Positions 1 to 7,520 of a stretch of 64,000 nucleotides of DNA are shown piece by piece (positions within the stretch are counted from its first letter, which is position 1; each line of letters starts with the position of its first letter). Under the pieces are notes generated by a model. That model did no database searches, was not told the origin of the DNA, and saw nothing but the letters and a program-made list of their open reading frames with translations. The position numbers and the translations under genes are program-made. Origin of the DNA: Pseudooceanicola antarcticus (lineage in GTDB: Bacteria; Pseudomonadota; Alphaproteobacteria; Rhodobacterales; Rhodobacteraceae); assembly GCF_900215355.1 (NCBI RefSeq), contig NZ_OBEA01000002.1:186001-250000 (forward strand). Direction: 5' to 3'.

Positions 1-66
1 CTGATCGAGCTGCGGCTGCCGAACGGGGTGCTCTTCCCGGCGGTGCAGATGATCCTGCGGGATTGA
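1..66 (+). CDS. C-terminal end of an unidentified protein (partial)
   Basis: The window opens inside a reading frame whose last 21 codons (ending PAVQMILRD) run to a TGA at 64-66. Its codon choice is strongly GC at third positions, like its neighbours. Too little is present to name a family. It converges on the minus-strand YdeI-like gene with no gap. Confidence 0.5.
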   Translation: MIELRLPNGVLFPAVQMILRD

Positions 67-687
67 TCAGCGCTCGGTCGCGCCTTTCCCGGCAAGGATC
101 CTGTCGCGGAACCTGGCGATCCGGTTCACCCGGGTCGCCGCCTGCTTCGCCCCGGCGAGGTTGATCACGTAGCTGCGCTGGCGGCCCGGGGTCAGGGCGG
201 CGAAGGCCTCGGCCAGCTCGGGGTCGGCGTCCAGCGCCTCGGTCAGCTCGTCGGGCATGTCGAGGTCGCGGTCTTGCTTCGGGGGCTTCAGGCCCTGTTC
301 GGCGTAGGACATGGCCTCGGCCAGGTAGGACAGGATCTGCGGCGCGAGGGCGGCGACCGGGGTCCTGGCGTCAAAGCGCAGCATGTCGGGGTTGCGGGTG
401 TTCGGCCCCTGGCGTTGCAGCAGCGCCTCGGGGTCCTTCATCAGGGCAGCATTGAAGAAGGTGAGGCGGATATTGTCGCGGAAGGCGCCCAGGATCACGA
501 TGTTACGCCCGGCGTGCATGTAGCAGGGGTGGCCCCACTTGGCATGTTCGCTGAGCCCCGCCTGCAGGCAGAGCGCCCGCAGCGCCGCCAGCTCTGCGGC
601 CCAGAGCTGGGCCGAGCAATCGGCGGTGTCGAACCGCGCGCAGCGGCCGCAGCCCTTGGCGAAGAAGTCGTCGGGGTCGGTGATCAT
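67..687 (-). CDS. YdeI/DUF1801-family protein
   Basis: About 206 residues. The sequence resembles the YdeI/OmpD-associated and DUF1801 families: an N-terminal half with the WGHPCY segment typical of DUF1801 and a C-terminal half ending in a basic helix-rich part (RQRSYVINLAGAK, then TRVNRIARFRDRI) typical of YdeI. The biochemical role of the family is not established and it is presumed cytoplasmic. The start at 687 is preferred over an in-frame ATG at 705 because GAGG lies about eight bases upstream of it. The gene stands alone, transcribed away from the Bax-inhibitor-like gene and separated from it by a strong terminator. Confidence 0.8.
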   Translation of the reverse strand: MITDPDDFFAKGCGRCARFDTADCSAQLWAAELAALRALCLQAGLSEHAKWGHPCYMHAGRNIVILGAFRDNIRLTFFNAALMKDPEALLQRQGPNTRNPDMLRFDARTPVAALAPQILSYLAEAMSYAEQGLKPPKQDRDLDMPDELTEALDADPELAEAFAALTPGRQRSYVINLAGAKQAATRVNRIARFRDRILAGKGATER

Positions 688-734
688 CGGCCTGCCTCGT
701 GACATTTGCAGCCGACCCTAACCTGTCCTCCGAA

Positions 735-764
735 ACGAAAAAAGCCGGCCCGAGGGCCGGCTTT
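735..764 (-). terminator. Rho-independent terminator of the Bax-inhibitor-like gene
   Basis: A perfect ten-base stem AAAGCCGGCC / GGCCGGCTTT (741-750 and 755-764) with a four-base loop. Read on the minus strand it ends in a run of six T (from 743 down to 738). It lies 20 bases beyond the stop codon at 785, as expected for the end of that transcript. Confidence 0.9.
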
Positions 765-784
765 CCGATGCGATGTGCCTGCGA

Positions 785-1522
785 TCACTCGCGGTTGCCG
801 AGGAACTGCAGCAGGAACATGAACAGGTTGATGAAATCCAGGTAGAGCGACAGGGCGCCCATGATGGCGGCCTTGCCCAGCCATTCGCTGTCACCCGAGT
901 GGGCGTGCTGCAGGTAGGTCACCTTGATCTTCTGGGTGTCATAGGCGGTCAGGCCGGCGAAGATCAGCACACCGATGATCGAGATCGCGAAGTGCAGCGC
1001 CGGGGAGCCCAGGAAGATGTTGATGACCGAGGCCACCAGGATGCCGATGACACCCATGATCAGGAAGGAGCCCCAGCCCGAGATGTCCTTCTTCGTGGTG
1101 TAGCCCCAGAGGGACAGGCCGGCGAAGGCGATCGAGGTGACCAGGAAGACCTGGGCGATCGAGATGCCGGTGAAGGCCACGAAGATCCAGCTCAGCGACA
1201 GGCCCATCACGGCCGCGAAGGCGTAGAAGAAGGTCTGTGCGGCGGCGGCCGAGAAGCGGTTGATCATCGCGCCGAAGCCGAAGACCATGGCCAGCGGGGC
1301 GAACATGATGATCCAGCCCAGGATGTTGGGCTGCAGGGTCACCGGATCACGGAAGATGCCGAGCAGCTCGGGCGAGGAGCCGATGGCCCATGCCACGAGG
1401 AAGGTCAGCAGGGTGCCCACGGACATGGTGCCGTAGACCTTGTTCATGTGGGCGCGAAGGCCCTCGTCGATTGCGGCGGTACGGGCACCTGCCGTCGCCT
1501 GCATGGTTCTGTAGTCAGCCAT
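785..1522 (-). CDS. Bax inhibitor-1/YccA family membrane protein
   Basis: 245 residues with six to seven hydrophobic membrane segments from about residue 30 to the end and the family motif AYDTQ near the C-terminus (LTAYDTQKIKV). Bacterial BI-1/YccA proteins are inner-membrane proteins; E. coli YccA modulates FtsH proteolysis and Bacillus YetJ is a pH-sensitive calcium leak channel, so membrane-protein quality control or ion leak is plausible here but not shown. The start at 1522 (MADYRTMQ) is chosen because GGAGG lies six bases upstream; an earlier in-frame ATG at 1573 adds a poorly conserved tail. Monocistronic, closed by the terminator at 735-764. Confidence 0.9.
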   Translation of the reverse strand: MADYRTMQATAGARTAAIDEGLRAHMNKVYGTMSVGTLLTFLVAWAIGSSPELLGIFRDPVTLQPNILGWIIMFAPLAMVFGFGAMINRFSAAAAQTFFYAFAAVMGLSLSWIFVAFTGISIAQVFLVTSIAFAGLSLWGYTTKKDISGWGSFLIMGVIGILVASVINIFLGSPALHFAISIIGVLIFAGLTAYDTQKIKVTYLQHAHSGDSEWLGKAAIMGALSLYLDFINLFMFLLQFLGNRE

Positions 1523-1730
1523 TATTGCCTCCGGTAAGGACTGTTCTGCCCAGATGAGGGCTTCGCCTTCCAATATCGTGAACCGGACGGCCTATTTCAA
1601 GATTTTCAGGAGCGCGGGCAGGGCAATAACGTGAATGTCAGCTGCCATTTTCGCGCCGGGGGCCGCGAAAGGGCGGCCAGAGCCCGTGTGGCATGGCTTT
1701 GCCCGCGGATGAAGTATTGAAAAATCAGAA

Positions 1731-1788
1731 GAAAAAAGGTCCGCGACGCCGCCGGGAAGGCTGGAAAAAGCCAGGGGCGGGCGTCGCG
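1731..1788 (-). terminator. Terminator hairpin closing the DUF1127 / structured-RNA transcript
   Basis: A nine-base perfect outer stem CGCGACGCC (1742-1750) with GGCGTCGCG (1780-1788) encloses a smaller GGCT/AGCC hairpin. On the minus strand the stem is followed by GACC and six T (1737-1732), so it terminates minus-strand transcription arriving from the DUF1127 gene. Confidence 0.75.
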
Positions 1789-2065
1789 GGGCCAGTCACG
1801 CACCACCGGGGAAGGTGGTCACGGGGAGAGAAGGGGCCCGCGCGGCCCGGACCGGGGTCGGGGAAACCCCTGGGGGCGGGGTGGGCGCGCGGACCAATCC
1901 ACGGCTTGGGTCCGCGGATAGAGGTCTGATCGGTCGGACCGGGGGCGCCGGACGGGACGTGTCCGGCAGGCCGGCCCGGTTGGGGCGGGACCGATCAGTT
2001 GGACCACCGGCAGGGAAAGCCCGGTGGCCGGAATGGTGTCGGGCGCCGGGCGCCCGCTGTCGGCC
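1789..2065 (-). ncRNA. Putative structured RNA region (hairpin array) downstream of the DUF1127 gene
   Basis: This stretch has no convincing gene but contains consecutive perfect inverted repeats: 2004-2010/2021-2027 (CCACCGG), 1989-1998/1926-1935 (ten bases) enclosing 1961-1966/1948-1953 (CCGGAC), 1909-1916/1888-1895 (CGCGGACC) and 1814-1819/1802-1807 (ACCACC). On the minus strand several loops are pyrimidine-rich (CTTTCCC, TTCCCC). The array runs from the stop codon of the DUF1127 gene to a terminator with a T-run, so it would form the 3' part of that transcript. In Rhodobacter sphaeroides the CcsR (cuckoo) stress sRNAs are co-transcribed with a DUF1127 gene in the same way. The canonical CCUCCUCCC loop motif is not seen here, so the assignment is by position and structure only. 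Confidence 0.45.
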
Positions 2066-2281
2066 TCAGAAGGGGCGGACGGGCAGATCCCAGATCGGCT
2101 TGGAGGCTTCGCGGCGGGCCGCGTCGCGGGTGATGCCGAGATCTTCGAGGCGCGAGACATCGAGGCTGTTCAGCGCGCGGCGCTCACGGCGCACGGCCAG
2201 CATCGAAAGAACGCGGGAGAAAGGCGCGCGGGACGCGCGCGGGAGGGCGGAGACGTTGGTCGTCAGGCTTTGCGTGCTCAT
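2066..2281 (-). CDS. DUF1127 small protein
   Basis: 71 residues, with the DUF1127 hallmarks in the C-terminal half: RRERRALNSLD followed by RLEDLGITRDAARREA and a short tail. DUF1127 proteins are arginine-rich, often stress-induced; in R. sphaeroides CcaF1 of this family binds RNA and affects sRNA maturation. The ATG at 2281 has GAAAGG eight bases upstream; a TTG at 2287 is also in frame. It is divergent from a LysR regulator and is followed by a hairpin array and terminator. Confidence 0.85.
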   Translation of the reverse strand: MSTQSLTTNVSALPRASRAPFSRVLSMLAVRRERRALNSLDVSRLEDLGITRDAARREASKPIWDLPVRPF

Positions 2282-2332
2282 CTTCAATACCTTTCACTAT
2301 CGTGATGCGATTCGATTGGGTCATTATTTCTG

Positions 2333-2359
2333 TTGATATGTATGCCGCCCTGTGATCAA
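2333..2359. promoter_or_regulatory. Candidate LysR operator between DUF1127 and lysR
   Basis: An inverted repeat TTGAT-N17-ATCAA lies in the AT-rich 126-bp region between the two divergent start codons. It fits the dyad form recognised by LysR-type regulators, which usually bind next to their own gene. Position supports it; binding is inferred. Confidence 0.35.
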
Positions 2360-2407
2360 TATTGGAAATGAATGTTTATTGGCGATGATATCACGGGATT
2401 TGATGAT

Positions 2408-3370
2408 ATGCGTAATCTGGACATGACCTCGCTGCGCAGCTTTGTTGCCGTGGCCGACCACGGCGGGGTCACCAAGGCCGCCGGCATGCTGAATTTCACC
2501 CAGAGCGCGGTGTCCATGCAGTTGAAAAGGCTCGAGGAAACCCTCGGGATCTCGCTTCTGGACCGCTCCAGCCGGCGCATTGCCCTGACCCCCGCCGGTG
2601 AGCAGTTGCTGGGATACGCGCGACGTATCATCGACATGAATGATGAGGCGCTGACCCGGCTGACGAGCAAGAGCTACGAGGGGGAAATCGTCGTCGGCGT
2701 GCCCCATGACATCGTCTACCCGGTGGTGCCCTCGGTGTTGCAGCAGTTCGCGCAGGAGTTCCCGCGCATGAAGGTGCAGCTGGTCTCGGCCTATACGCGC
2801 AGCCTGAAGGAAAGCTTCGACCGCGGAGAGGCCGATGTGATCCTGACCACCGAGGCCGAGCCCGATGCGCGCGGAGAGATCCTGGATGAACGCCCCCTGG
2901 CCTGGATCGGCGTGCCCGGCGGCCAGGCCTGGCGCCAGCGCCCGCTGCGCTATGCATCGGGGCGCAACTGCCTGTTCCGCCCGCTGACCATCCGCGCCAT
3001 GGAGAACGAGGGCGTCGACTGGGAAAACGCCGTCGATACCGCCAGCGACCGTACCGTCGAGGCGACGGTCAGCGCCGACCTTGCCCTGACCACGATGATC
3101 GCCGGCACCGAGCCTTCGCAGCTTGAGCAGGTCGACCATGGTGGCGACCTGCCCGAGCTCGGGACCCAGAAGATCTGCATGTACCGCCAGGACCGCGGCG
3201 CCGGAGAGGTGATGGAGCGCATGGCCGAGATGCTGCGCCTGGGCTATGCCACCGACGTTCACAAGATGACGCCGGCGCAGGCCCGCGACGTGCCGAACAG
3301 CGGCCTTGGCCGCTATGCCTGGCGCCAGGAGCTGAATCGCGCCCGCCGCACCGGCGGTGCCCCCGCCTGA
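2408..3370 (+). CDS. LysR-family transcriptional regulator
   Basis: 320 residues. An N-terminal winged helix-turn-helix (about residues 5-64; SFVAVADHGGVTKAAGMLN, then TQSAVSMQLKRLEE) is followed by a periplasmic-binding-like co-inducer domain (about 90-290). The start at 2408 (MRNLDMTSLRSF) places the HTH at the usual distance from the N-terminus; a longer start at 2372 is possible. It probably represses or activates the divergent DUF1127 gene, since LysR proteins commonly act on the gene across the shared intergenic region. The effector cannot be predicted. Confidence 0.9.
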   Translation: MRNLDMTSLRSFVAVADHGGVTKAAGMLNFTQSAVSMQLKRLEETLGISLLDRSSRRIALTPAGEQLLGYARRIIDMNDEALTRLTSKSYEGEIVVGVPHDIVYPVVPSVLQQFAQEFPRMKVQLVSAYTRSLKESFDRGEADVILTTEAEPDARGEILDERPLAWIGVPGGQAWRQRPLRYASGRNCLFRPLTIRAMENEGVDWENAVDTASDRTVEATVSADLALTTMIAGTEPSQLEQVDHGGDLPELGTQKICMYRQDRGAGEVMERMAEMLRLGYATDVHKMTPAQARDVPNSGLGRYAWRQELNRARRTGGAPA

Positions 3371-3396
3371 ACCGGCGACAGGTTGAGAGTATAGAG

Positions 3397-3430
3397 AGGA
3401 CCCGCGCCCGAAAGGGGCGGGTCCTTTTTC
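3397..3430 (+). terminator. Rho-independent terminator after lysR
   Basis: GGACCCG pairs with CGGGTCC around a GAAA-containing loop, followed by five T. It lies about 25 bases past the lysR stop codon and also separates it from the convergent oxidoreductase gene. Confidence 0.9.
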
Positions 3431-3487
3431 ATGCCCGGCGCTGCCCGGCCGGGACATCCTTTCGATGGGCCTTCACCGGGCCGCGCT

Positions 3488-4444
3488 TCAGATGGTGATG
3501 ACGACCTTGCCCTGGGCCTCGCGCCGCCGCAGCACCTCCAGGCCGTCGAGGGCCTCTTCGAGAGGGAAGCGGTGGCTGATATGGGGATGGATGCGCCCCT
3601 CGCTGTGCCAGGCGAAGATCTGCGCCAGGGACGAGGTCACGGCCTCGGGGCGGAAGGCGAAGTAGCTGCCCCAGTAGACGCCCAGCATGTCAATGTTCTT
3701 GACCAGCATGTGGTTGGGCTTCAGCCGCGGCAGCTCTCCGGAGGCGAAGCCGATGAGCAGGAAGCGGGCCTCGGGATTGCAGGCGCGGAAGGCCTGTTCC
3801 GAGAGCGTGCCGCCGATGGCGTCATAGACCACGTCGGCACCGCCAAGGGCCTTCACCTCGGCGCGCAGGTCGGTGGTGTCGGACTCCAGGTAGTGATCGG
3901 CACCGGCGTCACGGCAGACGGCCTCTTTCTCGGGGCCGCGCGCCACGGCGATGACCCGCGCCCCCATCAGCTTGCCCAGCTCGACCGCGGTCAGCCCGAC
4001 ACCCCCGGCGGCCCCGAGCACCAGCAGGGTCTCTCCGGGTTGCAGGCGGGCGCGATGGTCCAGCGCCAGGTGCGAGGTGCCATAGGCGATCTGCAGGGCG
4101 GCGGCCGAATCGAAGCTCATGCCCTCGGGGAGGGGCACGACGCGATCGGCGGGAACGATGGCGTAATCGGCCAGACCGCCCTGGCCGGGGAAGGCTGCCA
4201 CTCTCGTTCCGGTTGCAAGATCCGTGCCCTCACCAACAGCCTCTACGACGCCCGAAAGCTCCATTCCCAGCGTGAACGGGTGAGTCGGGGTGTCCTGGTA
4301 TGTCCCCTTTATCATGAGCAGATCTGCAAAGTTCAGGCCACATGCGGCGGTCTTGATCAGTATTTCACCGTGTCCGGGCGGACCGAGTTCAATGTTTTCA
4401 AGCCTTGCGGGGCTGTCCGGGGCTGTACATCGCCATGCACGCAT
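3488..4444 (-). CDS. Zinc-independent quinone oxidoreductase / NADPH:quinone reductase-like (MDR superfamily)
   Basis: 318 residues of the medium-chain dehydrogenase/reductase fold. The N-terminal GroES-like part has the GLNFADLLMIKG segment typical of quinone oxidoreductases, and the Rossmann part has VLGAAGGVGLTAVELGKLMGA, the NADPH-binding motif. Catalytic-zinc cysteines are absent, which fits the quinone/enoyl reductase branch. The substrate cannot be named from sequence. The start at 4444 is set by GGAG six bases upstream (MRAWRCTAPDS). It stands alone, convergent with lysR. Confidence 0.88.
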   Translation of the reverse strand: MRAWRCTAPDSPARLENIELGPPGHGEILIKTAACGLNFADLLMIKGTYQDTPTHPFTLGMELSGVVEAVGEGTDLATGTRVAAFPGQGGLADYAIVPADRVVPLPEGMSFDSAAALQIAYGTSHLALDHRARLQPGETLLVLGAAGGVGLTAVELGKLMGARVIAVARGPEKEAVCRDAGADHYLESDTTDLRAEVKALGGADVVYDAIGGTLSEQAFRACNPEARFLLIGFASGELPRLKPNHMLVKNIDMLGVYWGSYFAFRPEAVTSSLAQIFAWHSEGRIHPHISHRFPLEEALDGLEVLRRREAQGKVVITI

Positions 4445-4769
4445 GGAGGCTCCTATTCTCGAATGATTACGGGGTGATAGTTTGCTTAGAAACGAATACC
4501 CCGACCGGTGCGGCCTGCCCAAATCTTGCGACAACAACCGGGGCGCCGCAAGATTGGGAAAGGAGGGAGCTTGATACACATCCGGCAATTGAGCTAACCA
4601 TTGCGTCAGTCAGCTCTTTCGTGAGCGTTTAAGTTGCGTAAAAGTTGAAAGCTGATACGATCCTCTCACGCTGTAGGGATGTGCGGCGTGTCAAAACGAA
4701 ATCCAGGCCAAAGTATGCCGCGCGGGGGGGATTCCTGCGGGGTGGAAACGGCCATGACAGGAGCCGCGA
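4445..4769. other. Intergenic region with an imperfect 12-bp inverted repeat
   Basis: The 325 bases between the divergent oxidoreductase and XRE genes carry no convincing gene. They hold an inverted repeat, CCCAAATCTTGCG at 4518-4530 with CGCAAGATTGGG at 4547-4558 (one bulged base), and an AT-richer stretch at 4600-4660 where the XRE promoter probably lies. The repeat could be an operator or an RNA hairpin. Confidence 0.5.
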
Positions 4770-5141
4770 ATGACTCATCCGGTTGACGTCCACGTTGGGA
4801 AACGAATCCGGCATCGCCGCTGGCTGGTCGGTATGACCCAGCAGCAGCTTGCCGAACGCGTGGGAATCAAGTTCCAGCAGATCCAGAAGTATGAAACCGG
4901 CGCGAACCGCGTCAGCGCATCCCGGCTTTGGGACATTGCCGATGCGCTGGAAGTTCCGGTCAGCTTCTTCTTTGAAGGTATCGAAGCCGAAGGCGCCGTT
5001 GCCGAGCCCGTCGCTGCCGTTCCGGCAGACGTCATGGGTGACAAGGAAGCGCTGGACCTGATCCGGTCCTACTATGCGATCCCCGAAAACCAGCGCCGCC
5101 GCCTGTTCGAACTGGCCCGCGTGCTGAGCGACGTCGCCTGA
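4770..5141 (+). CDS. XRE-family helix-turn-helix regulator
   Basis: 123 residues. A lambda-repressor-like HTH occupies about residues 11-65 (GMTQQQLAERVGIKFQQIQKYE is the recognition region). The C-terminal 40 residues form an acidic linker and a helical tail (IRSYYAIPENQRRRLFELARVL), which is the standard layout of a group of short XRE regulators widespread in alphaproteobacteria. Start ATG at 4770. No partner gene is adjacent in the same operon, so the regulon is unknown; it is not part of a visible toxin-antitoxin pair. Confidence 0.88.
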   Translation: MTHPVDVHVGKRIRHRRWLVGMTQQQLAERVGIKFQQIQKYETGANRVSASRLWDIADALEVPVSFFFEGIEAEGAVAEPVAAVPADVMGDKEALDLIRSYYAIPENQRRRLFELARVLSDVA

Positions 5142-5215
5142 TCCGATCAGGCGGGCCCCGAGGGGCCATGACAAGACGATCCGATCCCGGTTGGGGTCAG
5201 GTCAGGGAAGTACCA

Positions 5216-5373
5216 GGATCTCGTTTCGTGGGTGGCGAAACGGGTCTCGGGCTCCCTCAGGGACGCCGGAAGACGGGCTGAAGGCCCGAAGCAGCACCGG
5301 CACCGTAGGCAGACCCTTGCCTCCTACCGCTGCAACGGCTAGCCCTTCACGCGATGAACGCGCCGGAGGGGCC
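5216..5373 (+). promoter_or_regulatory. Structured leader upstream of the HisN-like gene
   Basis: The 5' region of the next gene is unusually rich in inverted repeats: CGTTTCG (5222-5228) with CGAAACG (5236-5242), extendable with one bulge; GGGC/GCCC around 5275-5287; GTAGG/CCTAC around 5305-5328; and a final hairpin in which GCCCTTC (5342-5348) can pair with GGAGGGGC (5365-5372), burying the ribosome-binding site of the gene. No match to a riboswitch class I know (SAM, cobalamin, TPP, glycine) was recognised. It could be a cis-regulatory leader or an independent small RNA. Confidence 0.4.
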
Positions 5374-5374
5374 A

Positions 5375-6172
5375 ATGCAGGCGGATCACAAGGAAATCCT
5401 GGACACTGCACATGAGATGGCCGACGCCGCGCGTCAGGCGATCCTGCCGCATTTCCGTCGCGCCGACCTGGTCGAGGACAACAAGCTGGCCGGGGGCTAC
5501 GACCCCGTGACGCTGGCCGACCGCGCTGCAGAGCAGGCCATGCGCGAGGTCCTGGCCCGCCGTCGCCCGCAGGATGCGATCCTCGGCGAGGAATACGGCC
5601 AGGTGGCCGGCGAGAGCGGGCTGACCTGGGTGCTGGACCCGATCGACGGCACCCGTGGCTTCGTCAGCGGCACCCCGACCTGGGGCGTGCTGATCGGTCT
5701 CAACGACGGCGAGAAGATCCTCATGGGCATGGTCGACCAGCCCTATACCGGCGAGCGCTTCTGGGGCGGCTTCGGCGCTGCCCGGATGACCGGCCCCCTG
5801 GGCGAACGCGAGCTTGCCACCCGCGCCACCGCCGCGCTGGAAGAGGCGGTCATCTTCACCACCTTCCCCGAGGTCGGCACCCCGCGCGAGGCCGAGGCCT
5901 TCCGCACCGTTGCCAGCCGCTGCAAGCTGACCCGCTACGGCATGGATTGCTACGCCTATGCGCTGATCGCCGCGGGGCAGGTGGATCTGGTGATCGAGGC
6001 GGGCCTGCATCCCTATGACATCCAGGGCCCCATCGGGGTCATCGAGGCCGCCGGTGGCCTGGTCACCGACTGGCGGGGCAACCCGGTTCTGGGCGGAGGG
6101 CAGGTGATTGCCGCGGCGAACCCGCGCATTCACCGGCTGGCGCTGGACATGCTCGGGGAATATGCGGAATAG
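5375..6172 (+). CDS. hisN: Inositol-monophosphatase-family phosphatase, probable histidinol-phosphatase
   Basis: 265 residues of the metal-dependent inositol monophosphatase fold. Metal ligands are visible: GEE around residue 72, DPIDGTRGF at 88-96 (Asp88, Asp91) and a C-terminal YDIQGPIGVIEAAGG. The N-terminal YDPVTLADRAAEQAMR segment is typical of the HisN-type histidinol-phosphatases of alphaproteobacteria, which hydrolyse L-histidinol phosphate in histidine synthesis; other sugar or inositol phosphates remain possible. The start at 5375 is chosen because GGAGGG lies just upstream, rather than the ATG at 5354. The next gene begins eight bases after its stop, so the two are likely co-transcribed. 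Confidence 0.82.
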   Translation: MQADHKEILDTAHEMADAARQAILPHFRRADLVEDNKLAGGYDPVTLADRAAEQAMREVLARRRPQDAILGEEYGQVAGESGLTWVLDPIDGTRGFVSGTPTWGVLIGLNDGEKILMGMVDQPYTGERFWGGFGAARMTGPLGERELATRATAALEEAVIFTTFPEVGTPREAEAFRTVASRCKLTRYGMDCYAYALIAAGQVDLVIEAGLHPYDIQGPIGVIEAAGGLVTDWRGNPVLGGGQVIAAANPRIHRLALDMLGEYAE

Positions 6173-6179
6173 ATGCATC

Positions 6180-7520
6180 ATGGATAAAGCAATCCTGATC
6201 CGTAACGCGGACCACATCCTGACGATGGATGATCGGCGCACCGAGCTCTTCGGCGCCGACATCCTTGTCACCGGCGGCAAGATCCGCGCCATCGGCCCGC
6301 GCCTCGGGCAGGCCGGCGCCGAGGTGATCGACGCCTCGGGCTGCGTGGTCACCCCCGGTCTCGTCAACACCCACCACCATCTCTACCAGACCCTCACCCG
6401 CGCGGTGCCCGGCGGTCAGGATGCGCTGCTCTTCGGCTGGCTGCAGACCCTCTATCCGATCTGGTCGCGCTTCGGCCCCGAAGAGATGCGGGTCTCGGCC
6501 ATGGTGGGGCTGGCAGAACTGGCGCTTTCGGGCTGTTCGCTCAGTTCCGACCACCTCTATCTCTATCCGAATGGATCGCGTCTGGAGGACACCATCGAGG
6601 CCGCGGCCGAGGTGGGCCTGCGTTTCCATCCCACGCGCGGCGCCATGTCCATCGGCGAAAGCGCGGGGGGCCTGCCCCCCGACAGCCTGGTCGAAGCAGA
6701 GGCCGCGATCCTCGAGGATTGCATCCGGGTGATCGACGCCTTCCACGATCCGTCGGAGGGCTCGATGTGCCGTGTCGGCGTGGCCCCCTGTTCGCCCTTC
6801 TCGGTCTCGCGGGAGCTGATGCGCGACGCCGCCCTGCTGGCGCGTGACAAGAAGGTCATGCTGCACACCCACCTGGCCGAGAACGACGAGGACATCGCCT
6901 ATTCGCTGGAGAAATTCGGCTGTCGCCCCGGACAATATGCCGAGGACCTGGGCTGGACCGGCGATGATGTCTGGCACGCCCATTGCGTGAAGCTGGACAG
7001 CTCAGAGATCTCGATGTTCGCCCGAACCGGCACCGGCGTGGCCCATTGCCCCTGTTCCAACTGCCGCCTTGGCTCCGGCATCGCGCCGGTGCGCGAGATG
7101 CGGGACGCAGGCGTCTTCGTCGGTCTCGGTGTCGATGGCTCGGCCAGCAATGACACCGGCAACCTGATGGCCGAGGCGCGCCAGGCGATGCTGCTGCAGC
7201 GGGTCAGCCGTGGCGCAGACGCCATGTCGGCCCGCGAGGCGCTGGAGATCGCCACCCGTGGCGGTGCCGATGTGCTGGGCCGCCCCGATTGCGGCCGGCT
7301 GGCCCAGGGCAAACGCGCCGATATCGCGATCTGGGATGTCTCGGGCATCGAAAGCGCCGGCAGCTGGGACCCGGCGGCGCTGCTGCTGGCCGGCCCGATG
7401 AAGGTGCGGCACCTGCTGGTCGAAGGCCGCCAGGTGGTGCGCGACTACGGCATGCCCCACCTCGACCTCGGCGCCGTCATCGCCCGGCAGAACCAGCTTG
7501 CCCGGCAGCTGATGGAATGA
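6180..7520 (+). CDS. 8-oxoguanine deaminase (amidohydrolase family)
   Basis: 446 residues of the COG0402 amidohydrolase family. Metal-binding motifs are present in order: NTHHHLYQ (His65, His67), HTHLAEND in the middle, HAHCVKLD, and GLGVDGSASND with the catalytic aspartate. The combination, including the polar GSASND loop, matches characterised 8-oxoguanine deaminases, which convert 8-oxoguanine to uric acid in the cytoplasm; isocytosine or related heterocycles are alternative substrates. It follows hisN by seven bases and overlaps the CAP lipoprotein gene by three bases, so the three form an operon. No clear ribosome-binding site precedes the ATG at 6180, suggesting coupling to hisN translation. 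Confidence 0.82.
   Translation: MDKAILIRNADHILTMDDRRTELFGADILVTGGKIRAIGPRLGQAGAEVIDASGCVVTPGLVNTHHHLYQTLTRAVPGGQDALLFGWLQTLYPIWSRFGPEEMRVSAMVGLAELALSGCSLSSDHLYLYPNGSRLEDTIEAAAEVGLRFHPTRGAMSIGESAGGLPPDSLVEAEAAILEDCIRVIDAFHDPSEGSMCRVGVAPCSPFSVSRELMRDAALLARDKKVMLHTHLAENDEDIAYSLEKFGCRPGQYAEDLGWTGDDVWHAHCVKLDSSEISMFARTGTGVAHCPCSNCRLGSGIAPVREMRDAGVFVGLGVDGSASNDTGNLMAEARQAMLLQRVSRGADAMSAREALEIATRGGADVLGRPDCGRLAQGKRADIAIWDVSGIESAGSWDPAALLLAGPMKVRHLLVEGRQVVRDYGMPHLDLGAVIARQNQLARQLME

Noticed and set aside
1606-2160. Several open frames on both strands between the Bax-inhibitor and DUF1127 genes
   Set aside because: All are Arg/Gly/Pro-rich without a ribosome-binding site or family, and they cross perfect inverted repeats.
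2324-3457. Open frame on the minus strand opposite lysR
   Set aside because: Antisense to a clear LysR gene, no ribosome-binding site, no recognisable domain.
5200-5350. Known riboswitch (SAM, SAM/SAH, cobalamin, glycine) in the hisN leader
   Set aside because: Some short strings resemble SAM/SAH or cobalamin elements, but the conserved cores are missing and the gene is not a usual target.
5191-5415. Short plus-strand frame between the XRE gene and hisN
   Set aside because: Translation is low-complexity (Arg/Gly/Ser/Pro), it overlaps the hisN start and the region is better explained as a structured leader.
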